From NCBI RefSeq assembly GCF_021347895.1, contig NC_067122.1:33450215-33514214 (forward strand): a stretch of DNA of 64,000 nucleotides. The letters run 5' to 3'. This stretch comes from Acanthochromis polyacanthus (Eukaryota; Chordata; Actinopteri; Pomacentridae). The translations under genes and the position numbers were made by a program. Of the stretch, positions 13,639 through 24,229 are shown piece by piece (positions within the stretch are counted from its first letter, which is position 1; every line of letters starts with the position of its first letter). A model generated the notes under the pieces. That model did no database searches. It was given only the letters and a program-made list of their open reading frames with translations, and was not told the DNA's origin.

Positions 13639-14210
13639 TTAACAAGGAGACATGGTGAACATTTTTTAGATTTACCGTCAAACTCTAACTGGCAGAAGTT
13701 CTGTTAGTTTAGTCTTTATAATCGCATAGTGATGCTCAGTTCTTTAAGTGAGATTTAAAAATATGTGAATACAGGTTTTTTTTTTGACTCAACATGGTCT
13801 CATGTCATATAAGGCAAAGCCATACATACAGATATTATACAAACAGTAGTCTAATTAGTCTGTTTCTCTCTTCCCAATTTAGTCAGCAAGGTGAAAATTA
13901 GACAGGGTAAAATATCACTCCCTTTGTACAACTGACATTTCATTTGCATGCAACCTCAAAAAAAGCTCTCTCTCTTGAATTTCACACTTTACTCTTCCAG
14001 TTTCTTCCTCAGTTATACCAGTGAGGGCACAAAAAGACACATCATATGTCAGCAATTTCTGCAGCGTTTTATTAATGCACAGGTGTTAACGCTAGCAGTG
14101 TACTGTGTCTGTAATTTCTTTGGGTATTAGTGAAGCTTTCAACCCACTGCTAATGACCTCTAAACCACCCGACAGACTAATTTTCTATTCTATGTGTATC
14201 TCTTAAGTCT
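13639..14210. other. Unassigned spacer
   Basis: No gene supported. AT-rich, with a T-run near 13771. Confidence 0.4.
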
Positions 14211-14400
14211 CAGATTCTGGGTGTTGATCAGAACGAGAACAGCCAGGTTCTCTAACAGTTTCATCCCCCAAGCCATCAGACTCTTGAACTCAAAATAATC
14301 CTTCTGGGCATCCGTTGTCACTGTGAAAACATAACTGCTGCTAATTTTTTCAATATGCGTGCAATACTGCTGCTACATCTTCACTGTAAATAAATAAGTG
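14211..14400 (+). repeat. LINE 3'-end fragment
   Basis: AGCCAGGTTCTCTAACAGTTT followed by CCAAGCCATCAGACTCTTGA resembles the C-terminal/3'UTR stretch of fish L2-type LINEs (the 'PQAIRLLN' region). Only about 190 bp remains. The assignment is from general familiarity with these repeats. Confidence 0.45.
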
Positions 14401-14417
14401 CGGATGTGTATGCTTAC

Positions 14418-14420
<3 letters not shown>

Positions 14421-14492
<72 letters not shown>
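14421..14492. repeat. (TG)n microsatellite, 72 bp
   Basis: Uninterrupted TG run directly abutting the TA at the left end of Tc1-like element B. Confidence 0.97.
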
Positions 14493-14494
<2 letters not shown>

Positions 14495-14495
<1 letters not shown>

Positions 14496-15223
14496 ACTCA
14501 ACAAAAATATCAATGCAACACTTTTGATTTTGCTCCCATTTTTTATGAGATGAACTCAAAGATCTAAAACTTTTTCCACATACACAATATCACCATTTCT
14601 CTCAAATATTGTTCACAAATCTGTCTAAATCTGTGATAGTGAGCACTTCTCCTTTGCTGAGATAATCCATCCCACCTCACAGGTGTGTCATATCAAGATG
14701 CTGATTAGACACCATGATTAGTGCACAGGTGTGCCTTAGACTGCCCACAATAAAAGGACACTCTGAAAGGTGCAGTTTTATTACAGCACAATGCCACAGA
14801 TGTGGCAAGATTTGAGGGAGCGTGCAATTGGCATGCTGACAGCAGGAATGTCAACCAGAGCTGTTGCTCGTCTATTGAATGTTCATTTCTCTACCATAAG
14901 CCGTCTCCAAAGGCGTTCCAGAGAATTTGGCAGTACATCCAACCAGCCTCACAACCGCAGACCACGTGTAACCACAGCAGCCCAGGACCTCCACATCCAG
15001 CATGTTCACCTCCAAGATGGTCTGAGACCACTGGGACAGCTGCTGAAACAATCGGTTTGCATAACCAAAGAATTTCTGCACAAACTGTCAGAAACCATCT
15101 CAGGGAAGCTCATCTGCTGCTCGTCGTCCTCATCAGGGTCTCCACCTGACTCCAGTTCGTCGTCGTAACCGACTTGAGGGGGCAAATGCTCACATTGGAT
15201 GGCATCTGGCACATTGGAGAGGT
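14495..15223 (+). mobile_element. Tc1-like transposon B, 3' half missing
   Basis: The left end CACTCAACAAAAATATCAAT follows a TA (14493-14494) at the edge of a TG microsatellite. The first ~730 bp, including the N-terminal transposase region, are present. The element stops abruptly at about 15223 in the middle of the frame and is joined to the end of a different Tc1-like family. The right terminal repeat is absent, so it cannot move. Confidence 0.85.
14791..15223 (+). pseudogene. Tc1-like transposase, N-terminal fragment
   Basis: Starting at the ATG of MPQMWQDLRERAIG, the frame shows a helix-turn-helix region (GMSTRAVARLLNV ... TISRLQRR) and a basic linker (NRRPRVTT). A frameshift near 15025 moves the homologous sequence to the next frame (ISAQTVRNHLREAHL), and the copy ends before the catalytic domain. 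Confidence 0.8.
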
Positions 15224-15383
15224 TAACATTACTTTATAGAAATCTGTTTTCACTTTGACATTAAAGAGGTTTTTCCAATAAATGTTTTTGTTAAAAAAGC
15301 TAAATTTTATTAACCATGATTGATTTATGAAAGCAATAAAAGGGTAAAACATCAAAGGGGGTGAATACTGATGATGGGTACTG
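15224..15383 (+). mobile_element. 3' end of another Tc1-like element
   Basis: The segment CACTTTGACATTAAAGAGG ... GAAAGCAATAAAAGGGTAAA ... GGGGGTGAATACTGATG ends in ACTGTA. This matches the 3' terminal region of a different Tc1-like family. No coding sequence or left end is present. Confidence 0.55.
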
Positions 15384-15389
15384 TATACT

Positions 15390-15530
15390 GGAATTGCTTT
15401 TATTTAGGAAAAAATTCAGTCTGATGGCGAGCTTGCTGCACCGGAATTTCAGTCATAATGTGCACCAACTAGTGTATGTTCTGGTTGACAATAAAGTGGC
15501 TATTCTATTTCTATTCTATTCTATTCCTGC
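15390..15530 (+). repeat. LINE 3' tail with (ATTCT)n
   Basis: GTTGACAATAAAGTGGCTA followed by five ATTCT-type units is a standard fish LINE 3' end. It is truncated upstream. Confidence 0.7.
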
Positions 15531-15696
15531 AATCAATACTGAGATAGTAGATGATCAGTAAAGCACATTACTCATAATCAAAAATGGAAATTGTACATGC
15601 AGTCATGCCACTGTTGTAGACAACAGAATGATATCATCATGATTTGTAGAGTCCTGAAAGGCTGACTTATGGCAGGAGCCTCCAGATTGCAGAGGA

Positions 15697-16200
15697 ATTC
15701 AATTCAATTCAGTTGTATTTATATAGCGCCAATTACAGTCAAATTGTCTCAAGACGCTTTACAGAACCCATATGCCTGACCCCCAGAACAAGCCCAAAGG
15801 AGACAGTGGCAAGAAAAACACCCGTCTAACAGGGAAAAAAAAACTCTGAGCAGAACCCAGCTCTTTATATGGGGGGACCATCTGCCTGCTGGCTGGGCAG
15901 GTTGAGCGGGACAGAAGAGGTAAAGAGGTAGAGGAAGAGAGGGGGAGGGGAACAGGGAACATAAAACACGCAATTTGATACATACATGATGAGACAGATG
16001 ATACATACAAAGTAGATACATTGAAACTGGATTCATACGGTAGTTTACTGTTGTGGTGTACGGCTCTGGCATTAAATATACAACATATATAGCTGGTAGG
16101 AAACTCAAAAATATGTAGCAGAGCATATCAAGTATAGTGTGAGTGATGCAGAGTAGACTGGTGGAAATGAGCAGCTGGAAGTAGTGGGCAGTGAATGAAA
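15697..16200 (-). repeat. RTE/Expander-like retroposon 3' segment, reverse
   Basis: On the plus strand the segment begins with AATTCAATTCAATTCAG and TTTATATAGCGCCAATTAC. This is the reverse complement of a common fish retroposon ending in (TTGAA)n. The part from about 16020 (GTGTACGGCTCTGGCATTAA, GATGCAGAGTAGACTGGTGG) is repeated at 52370-52470. The Expander/RTE label is from general knowledge. Confidence 0.6.
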
Positions 16201-17338
16201 GAATTTTTTGGCAGACAAACCTGTAAATGTGATAACACTGACCAGTTAGCAGCATCCAGCCCATTTACAGGTAGCATGGAATTTCAGAAGTTTGAAAGAA
16301 TTTGCAGAGAAAAAGATAATTTTTTCTCAATTCTAAATTTGCTTGTGAGAGTTGTACTATGCACTCTATTATCCAAAGATAAAAGACACACCACTAATAA
16401 TAAGAGACACACCATTACAATAGCTCTGGACTGCACCATCCCAGGCTTTGGCTTCACTGCACCTGTACTGGAACTCTTCTCCTTACTGGGCTTTACTTTG
16501 ATGAGATGCAACCTTTGTTTCCACGCCCCAGCAGCCCTCCTCTCACCCTACCTGCACTCTTATTAGTAGTTATAGATGAGACAGAGCGGTGGATGGATTT
16601 AATTCTGCTACAGTTGTGTAGTGATTTAAAAGCACTGAATCGCCATCCACTCAAGATTTTGCTTTTATATTCAATTTGTAGAATAAACAAAAAGGAGATG
16701 TATGTCTATTGGAAATATTGGTAGTTATGTGTCAGTTTCAATCACAATTTGACTATTCATATATGAGACATGCGTGTATGAAATGAGGAGTTGAGGGAGA
16801 CCTTTGAGGAAGTCACAGAATGATTATATAATCGCAAGAAGTGGTGTAGCATGTTCTAAATGTCTTATCTGAACTTTTTATGACTTTCAGATTACACTTG
16901 ATTGTAATTCATTGACCACCATTCTTGATAAAAGTACCTGAAATGTATGATCATGCAGCAATCTCAGTTTAAATAGGTATTAATCAATCATCAACACCAT
17001 CTGTCAAGTGGATGATAGAAATTTGTAGTGGTGTTTAGAAAAATAGTCACAAATTTATTCTTGAACACCTCTGCATCTATTTTGTACTACATTTTCTAAG
17101 TTTGATTGCTTCACTTAATTAATCTCATTGTTGATCATTTTCATGTTTTTATATGTTTGTATGCAAGCTCTAATTCGATATTAAAGTTCACAGAATATAT
17201 TGCATATATGAAAAAAAATGATGATGCGCCCATACAGGGGTCTGTTTGTTGACAGTGGTGCATCACATTAAAACAAATACTGCATCTGAACCTGCCTCTT
17301 CCTGTCTCTGCATGAGTTCCCCTGTATTTCCTCCCTCA
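16201..17338. other. Unassigned spacer
   Basis: No gene or repeat boundary that I can support. Confidence 0.4.
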
Positions 17339-17597
17339 GTCCATCCATCCAATACAGCCAATCTATACATACTTCATACTCGTGGCGGGATCGAGCCTAT
17401 CCCAGCTGACTTAGGGTAAAGTCCGGGGACACCCTGGACAGGGAGGAACAAGCACAAGCACTCACATTCACACCTATGGAAAATTTAGAATGTTTTTGGA
17501 CTGTAGGACTTCCCACAGAAAGATCCCAATCCGGGACACGAACCAGGCATCTTCCAGCTGCAAGGCCACAGTGCTAACCACCGAGTCACTGTGCAGC
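17339..17597 (+). repeat. L2-like tail repeat, copy 2
   Basis: The order CCATCCATCC, CCTATCCCAGCTGACTTAGG, GACACCCTGGACAGG, CACTCACATTCACACCTATG, AGAAAGATCCC and GTGCTAACCACCGAGTCACT matches the long form of the dispersed repeat also seen at 31028. Confidence 0.75.
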
Positions 17598-17810
17598 CTC
17601 TCTCAGTGAAAAAACAAATTATGTTGAGTATGCCAGTCAACTGTGTCACAGAGTGGGTCAGAATTTCTAATGTAGATGACAAAAGCACAGCAGGCAGAAT
17701 GTTCAAACAATAGAGTTTATTTACACTAAGAAAAATGCATGCACAATCACAAACACGGGTCAGGGGAAGTGACATAACTAGGGAACACAATAGGCTAACT
17801 TCTCTATCAG

Positions 17811-18050
17811 TGTATCATTTGTTCATTTTATATCCGATTTAGAATCCAAAATCAGAAAACGGATAACGACCTGTTATTTCATTACTCGTTTACAAATCAA
17901 AAATAGAAAAACAAATAATGGGCTATTTTTCACTGTTTTGATTTTGTCCTTAAATTAAATAGAGAATATGAAAGAATGCGATTCATGGGATTTTTGTTGT
18001 ATTCGTTTTTGGTTTTTATCGTTTTCTATTTTGTTGTGACCCGGAAGGGC
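17811..18050. repeat. Diverged relative of the 30.3-31.8 kb foldback arms
   Basis: TGTATCATTTGTTCATTTTA and AAAACGGATAACGACCTG resemble the arm sequence GTGTATCATTCGTTCATTCG ... AAACGGATAACGAATC of the foldback element. The copy is diverged, and no clear second arm is seen. Confidence 0.4.
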
Positions 18051-18267
18051 CTTTGGAACGGACCCATTTTCCTCTGAGGAGGACAGGAGTCAGGCTGAAC
18101 AGAACTTTGCAGAGAGCTACCCAGACATCTCTGTTCTTTTAAATCATACAATCAACCATGATTACACCCCCTTTGCAGATGCCTTGTTATACCTTCTCAA
18201 TGTTACCCAGAGATATGCTTCAAAAGATGTTGGATTAAATAAATGTACAAATTATATTGCTTCAATC

Positions 18268-18273
18268 TTTATT
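18268..18273 (-). promoter_or_regulatory. Possible polyadenylation signal of the RING-like gene
   Basis: AATAAA on the minus strand about 250 nt beyond the stop codon at 18525. It is a plausible 3' processing site, but a hexamer alone is weak evidence in AT-rich DNA. Confidence 0.35.
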
Positions 18274-18524
18274 AAAATGTAAAAAAATGAAATGTAAAAC
18301 TTCTTAAGAACATGTACAATCTGTACTGAGGTATGCTATTTAAACTATAGCTTCTTATTTATAAAATATAAATAAAAAACTATGCAAATGTGCATAACAT
18401 TAGCTTACATTCTCAATGCTATCAGAGCAAATTAAACCCGAACAAAACTCTGTAAAAAGTGCATAACAGTAGCTTACATTCTGAACATTTAAGAATGCCA
18501 GTTAAACCTGAACTGTGCATCACA

Positions 18525-20873
18525 TTATTGCCAGAGAGCACTCTCCAGTGCAGTCAAACCCTCAGACAGACCAGTGACTTTTTCAATTTTCCCTTCAAAA
18601 TTCTCCTCCCGACACTGAGGACAAAAGGTGGAAGTTTTCTTCCAGTCCTCCACGCAGGTGCTGCAGCCAATAAGGCTTTTGCAGCATGCTGTCACCATGG
18701 GATCACACAGTGGGCCTGAAATTTTGATTCAGAAAACACTTAAACAACAATCCCCAGAAGTAGAATGGGAAAAGTCTGCCTTTTAAAATCATTGCAGTTG
18801 TCAGATGAAAACACATTGTGAACAAAGTTAAAAAGCTGGGGGTAGGATGGAGAGAGACCAAATTGTAAATAACTGACCTCTGCAGATGAGGCATGCAAAA
18901 GCATCTCTGACTGATGTTGCCTGAGCCTTGGTCAGGCTCACTGACCCTCCTCTGTGTGCACATTCAATCAGTTCCTTGATTCTGGTGGTCACCTCTGGAA
19001 GTCCCTGGGCTGCGAGGACCACCTCCTCAATGTTGTCCATGACATCACTGAGGCCCGTATCATTCCGTCGACTGAATGTAGAACAACTTCAGCAAACAGT
19101 TAATTGCAATCATAGCAAAACAACTATCATGGCAATATAAATATCATTTCTCATCTATCACTTTGTATTCAGAAGCTGCTACTACTTCCATTGGAATTTT
19201 GATTAAATCTATTCAATGCTGTGTTTGGGATTCCTTATTAAGTCTTAATCTGAATGTGAGCGTCTGCCACTACAGTAGGATGAAAAACATCGTATTGATC
19301 AAATGTTACATCAATATAAATATTATAAAAAAATATAAACTCAAAAATATAGAACCCTATGAAGCTTTTCGGATACCTGATTCTCCTCCTTTTTTGGCCC
19401 TGTAGTTCTCGAAAGTCATTCTCTGACACTGCGAACACCTTCCTGGAGTTTTGCTTCCAGTCCAGCGATCCTGAAAAGTAAATCAAAATTAAACTATAAT
19501 GAAATTGGGAGTGCTGGGTGGTCGCTCCTCCTGGCATGTCAGTTTTCCTGGGATAGGCTCCAGCTAGTGTTTTGCTCAAGGAGATCATAGAACAGCTCAA
19601 TGGTCCCACTTACAAACACTAAAACTAGTCAATGTAAGTGTTATACAAGTGCATTTCATATAAAGGGATTACAATACAAACACTGCGGAGTGCGAAATGT
19701 CGAACTCTACCTTGGGTTCCTTGAGAGTCGAGGATTTGGTTCCCCTGTGAATCCGTGAGGATGAGGCCCTCGTCTCTGTTGAGGGCCTGTTTTATTTTGG
19801 CCACCATGCCATCAACAGAGGCTTCAAACTCAGAGAAGCAAACTGCCAGTGTCTGGCTGGTCTCCAGTTTTCCCTCGACCACCTCGGCCATGAAGATATT
19901 CCTAAATAAATGTAAACACGTCAGAAATATATATATTTTAAATAAAATTATACTTAAATGGAGGGGTGATTTTATATAAGCTACTCCTAACATTGGAGTA
20001 GCTAGTACTCCCATCACTAAATATAGTATGACAGTTATGACCCATGTTTAATGCATCACCTTTGGAAGGTTTTTACAGCAGAGGCCCTTGGAGCGGGGGG
20101 TGGGGGGTGGGGGAGTTCCAGCTGCAGAACCTGAATGAATGATTGAATAAAAGTTTTAGTGGCTATATACAAATACGTGTACAGGTATGTTGGGATTCTT
20201 GGTCCCACTTGTTCCTACAGTCACTTATCAATTCCAATCTAATCTTTACAGTTCCTAGCATCACAAAGTTCGACAATCTAACAGTTTACTTGGTCTTTAA
20301 AACAGTTTAAGTTATCAATCTTGTAATGACAATCTGATAATCTACCAAACTATTATTTTAACATTCTGGCAATCTGGTCATGTGATATCAACATGACTAT
20401 AATAGTACAGGCAAGTATTGACTATCCAAGTTTTCAGATGTGTAAAGTCAATTATTGTTATTATATAGTAAACTTACTGGCGCGAGCTGTGCGGTGAAAA
20501 GAGAAGCGATGAGGAGTGGGGGTTGAGGTTGGCTGGCTCTGGCTCTCAGTCTCAGACTCGCCGCAAACCTCATAGTGGCAGTGCTGGATCAGGTCAAATG
20601 TATTGAATGACCCGTCCGGCATGGGGAACACGGCCACGTTAGTGTGGTCACTTAAGTATAGGCAAGTATAGGTCGCGGCTGACCTGAAAAAATGTCAATA
20701 GTTGATTAATGTAACGTTATAGCCTAGCCTAACACCACCACACACCATGGTTTAACATTAGTGCCCGTTGCATAACTTACCTTGAAAATACGAGAGATTT
20801 TATCTCCCGTCATATCTTCCGTCCTAAGTGTAACGCGCTTTGCCTCTCTGAAAAGCACGTACGCGTCCGCCAT
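18525..20873 (-). CDS. RING-like zinc-finger protein, 7 inferred exons
   Basis: I read seven coding exons on the minus strand: 20781-20873, 20478-20683, 20060-20121 (or to 20130), 19711-19901, 19377-19470, 18878-19071 and 18525-18715. All have GT donors and AG acceptors. The start ATG (MADAYVLFREAKR) has A at -3 and G at +4. Exons 4-7 join with matching phases and end at TAA, giving NIFMAEVVEGKLE, LDWKQNSRKVFAVSEND, VVLAAQGLPEVTTRIKEL and a C-terminal Cys-rich finger, CLIC-x11-CC-x5-C-x2-C-x9..11-CPQC, split across exons 6 and 7. This resembles a non-canonical RING with Cys where His is usual, so ubiquitin ligase activity is inferred only. In exon 2 the exon-1 frame meets TGA at 20648-20650, while the neighbouring frame continues as NVAVFPMPDGSFNTFDL. 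The exon 2/3 phase also does not fit. This may be a decaying copy, a mis-called boundary or sequence errors. No gene name is recognised. Confidence 0.75.
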
Positions 20874-20880
20874 CCTTGAC

Positions 20881-21118
20881 AAATCCTAAAACGTAATGCT
20901 ATCGTGTGGACACTGGTCGAATCACGCGGTAGAGATTGACTGACCTTCCTGAGAAAAAAGTCAACAACTTCTCCTGAGGGAGAGTACTTAGGATCAGAGG
21001 TAAAAGTTCACTGGCTACAGAAGCCAAGACAGTATAGGTTGTTATAGAAAAAATAATAATTTGTCTTTGAAAATAAAATTTGTCAGTGGAAATTAAATTC
21101 TGATTTTCAGAGTTTTTC
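20881..21118. other. Region upstream of the RING-like gene
   Basis: The bases just upstream of the inferred start (20874-20945) contain several CpGs, as does exon 1, unlike the surrounding AT-rich DNA. This could mark a small promoter. No TATA box or defined element is seen. Confidence 0.3.
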
Positions 21119-21320
21119 TTCATGTATGTGGTTTTAAAGGAGACTGACTTTTTTACACTCGGTTTTCTTTTATTTAAAATGTTTTAAAGAGTCTGAGAGG
21201 AGGGGCAGTGAACAGCTAATTTACATATCATTTGCATATCGATAGGCACAATCCTCTGTCCAGAACCTGCAAGTAAGTGACTGACATGACAGCAAGTTCA
21301 GGCCACACAGCACTGCCTCT
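21119..21320 (+). repeat. Dispersed repeat, copy related to 28380-28630
   Basis: GAGTCTGAGAGGAGGGGCAG followed by ACATATCATTTGCATAT matches, with changes, the reverse complement of 28493-28550. The flanking TTTTAAAG blocks also correspond. The family is not identified. Confidence 0.45.
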
Positions 21321-21611
21321 TTATGTTTTGATATGAAAATTATTCCTATTTGTATATTCTGAGGTTTTCAGATTGTTTTACATCTTTATTTAATGTTATA
21401 AAAGCATTTATTTATTGACAGCAGTCATTTGTGATGCAATTGAACTATACAGTCTTATTCTGCTTAGTTTAGTTAAAGACTTAGCAATAACTGATTACTG
21501 AGTAATTACTAAACCTTGCTGAGGACATTACTTAATGCAAGGCTGTATTATTGGTCCGGATGTCATTTATCTGAATACAGCTCATAAAGAGGGACGGATG
21601 GGTTAAGAGTT

Positions 21612-23384
21612 TGTCAAGTGGGGCCTAGTTATTTGAGATCCCAGGAGCAACCACTACCTAAATAAAAGCTTTAAGTAGACCAATGTAAAGCTAAAATGAG
21701 AAACTATATAAGTTAACCACATGATTATGCTTATGCTTGATGCAAGAATGATTTTAATAGGCTGATATATATTCTGAAAATGATGATTGCTATAGAAGAG
21801 AATGATTTAAAATGATTATTATGTGTTTAACAATATGGAGTATGATTATAAGAAGTGATTCAGTGTAACTAAATGAGTTTTGAATTAAAGTAATCTGTGC
21901 TGTTCTGAGCTGTGTGCAGGGCAAAAAGCAGAAGTCACCAAGACACTGCAGAAAGGAGGACATTGAGGAAGTTCTGTGGCCAAATATGGTCTTGGCAACA
22001 TGTCTCAAGCAATGTGTGTGTGTGTTAACAACGGAAGGTGGATGCTGTGTACTTGCTGTAAAACCATGACTTCTGTATTACTGATGTATGTGATAATAAG
22101 TTGATTGCATGAGTTAGACGGTGTCAGAGGCATACCTAGCCAGAGATGTGTGTATTAGAGGATGACACTATAAAAGAGAGAGTCAGAGACACTGAATTCG
22201 GAGTTCACCCCCAGAGGGGGGAGATGCTCCTCGCCGGAGCTGCCGGAGAGCATTGCCAAAGTTCTGAAGAGCCGAAATCGGACCTTTTGCCCAAGAGACG
22301 TGAAGACAACGCAGAACTTAGGCTGCAGAGTTCTTTGAGGACGTCGTTGGAAGCAAAGTTGTTCTAACTTTGTTCAAAAGAAGAAGACCAGACTCTGCTG
22401 AAAAGAGAGTCCTGAGAGGTCTGCAGTTATCCAAAGAGATGAAGAGAGGCAAGCACCTACCACATCCAGAGAGGCGAAGGAGGAGGAAGCAGAGGGCTGC
22501 TTCCCTCCCCGGGACTGGAGGACCCAGCGACCCACCACAGCCTGGAGAAGACAGCTGAGACGCCCGCACTTGTGTTCCAGCTGCTACTAAAGATAACTGC
22601 CAGACCAACGATTGGCTTTCGGGACCTCTCCACTCCCCCTGCCTATGAAGAACACCCTCCGCCCACAAAGAAGACTTCGTACCGAGTCTACTGGTCGATC
22701 GAGTGGCTCTCCCAGACGCAGGTCAAGACCGGGCGTGGCAGCTTGGCCACGCTGTCCACTCTCTCTCCTAAATTTACTAATTAGAGAAGATTCTTAGGTA
22801 CGCTCAGCTTAGCTTAGTTAAGTTAGAAATAATCAGAAATAATTAAATTGTTTAATCATGAATTAATGCTGTGCCCCTGCTAATAATTGCTTAATAAAAC
22901 GCTATATTGCATTTAAAGAGAAGTCTAATGAAATGATTATGATTCACCTATTCTGCATAGTGGTAAAAAGTTAAGTTGACTGTGTGCATTAAATCTAATG
23001 GTTCTTAAAGGTTACTTTAATCCAACTAGTTATTTAAACATTACCCCTGAGGTTAGTTATCCAAACCTCTAAAACGAACCTAGGAATATCAACAAGTGCC
23101 ACAGTTTTAAGAGGAAAGCTGTCGTTAACAAACGTGGTCAATAAATCAATTCTACTACTTAGGTGGGCTGCTTAGTAAGAGAGTATTTATTGAAGTAAGA
23201 GGGGTAAGACGTTTGGAAGAAGACAGTTAGGACCTAGGCGAGTATTCCTCGACACCAGCTTAATTATTCTGCTGAAACCTGTTAGGTGGAATACTAATAG
23301 GCAGATAGAATCTAACCCTTTAAACGGAAAGCTGGTCCTGATTTAACCTGAGGAAAGGGTTAAGGAAGGCTATACTGACCGACA
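21612..23384 (+). mobile_element. Candidate solo LTR, 1773 bp
   Basis: The unit starts TGTC and ends GACA and is flanked by AGTT on both sides (21608-21611 and 23385-23388), consistent with a 4-bp target duplication of retroviral-type integration. Inside, a TATA box (TATAAAAG, 22169-22176) is followed about 720 bp later by AATAAA (22893-22898), an LTR-like order with an unusually long putative R region. No gag, pol or env sequence and no second LTR were found. A foamy-virus-like or other ERV origin is possible because of the length, but is not shown. Confidence 0.55.
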
Positions 23385-23399
23385 AGTTTTATGATTAAC

Positions 23400-23917
23400 T
23401 GTCAGGATTCTACCCCAGTTGCTGCCTTTTTGTTCCTTTTCCCATTTTTTTTCCTCCCTTGTTGTCTTGTTTCTCTGGCTCTCCCTGTCTGCTGCACCCG
23501 GTCCTCTGATTACTATCAGCTGATGCAATCAAGTCAAACTCATTTCACCTGGTCCCCCCCTCTGCTATTTAAGCTCTGCCTTTGCTGGTTCATTGTTGGA
23601 CACACACCTTGCTTCAGATTCCACTTCCTGCTTTCCCTACCCCTCTGGATTACATCAGTTTAATGGACTTCTTTGCTTTTCTCCCCTTTTTGGATTTACC
23701 CTTTTGGACTCAGTTGTTTGTATGGACTCCAGTTTGCTCTCGCCTTAGTCATTTGATTCCCCGTGTGTAAGTATCTTTTGTAGTCCTGCCGTTTGCCACC
23801 GTTTAGTTTTTGCCATTTCAGTCCCATTTTCAGTTTGTAGAAGCCTTAATTAATAAACCCTTTTTTCATTATACCTGGTTGCCTGTCTGTAATGTCTGCA
23901 CCTGGGTTCTCCAAACA
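23400..23917 (+). mobile_element. Gypsy-type LTR fragment
   Basis: It begins TGTCAGGATTC and has pyrimidine-rich U3-like DNA, a TATA-like TATTTAAG (23566-23573), AATAAA (23852-23857) and CTGTCTGTAATGTCTGCACC near the end. This is the arrangement of common fish Gypsy LTRs. The 3' border coincides with the broken left end of the Tc1-like element that follows, so the last bases may be missing. Confidence 0.5.
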
Positions 23918-24229
23918 ATGTGCATAAAGAAGCCAAGGAAAGATCGAAAAATCTCCAAAAGGCATGAAATTACAGAACAGACATTCTTATAATATATCAA
24001 AAAAGTTAGATTTTATTTCCATCATTTACACTCTCAAAATAACAAACACAATAATGGCGTCTGTAAAAGTTTGGGCACCCTGCAGAGTTTATAGCATGCA
24101 CTGCCCCCTTTGGAAAGCTGAAACTTGAGAGTGCCATGGATTAGGATAAGGTTGCTTTTTATAAAGACAAATCAGTAAAGAAAGGATAGTTTTACCTTGC
24201 TGACATGTTTCAACTGCATCTGCAGTCTT

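Noticed and set aside
17811..18180. Additional 3' exon of the RING-like gene
   Set aside because: The stop codon at 18525 closes the frame cleanly, and this stretch matches a repeat family in part.
22146..22800. A coding gene in the frames within the solo LTR candidate
   Set aside because: Overlapping short frames rich in Arg/Pro/Ser with no motif; they sit between the TATA and polyA signals of the LTR and fit leader sequence better.
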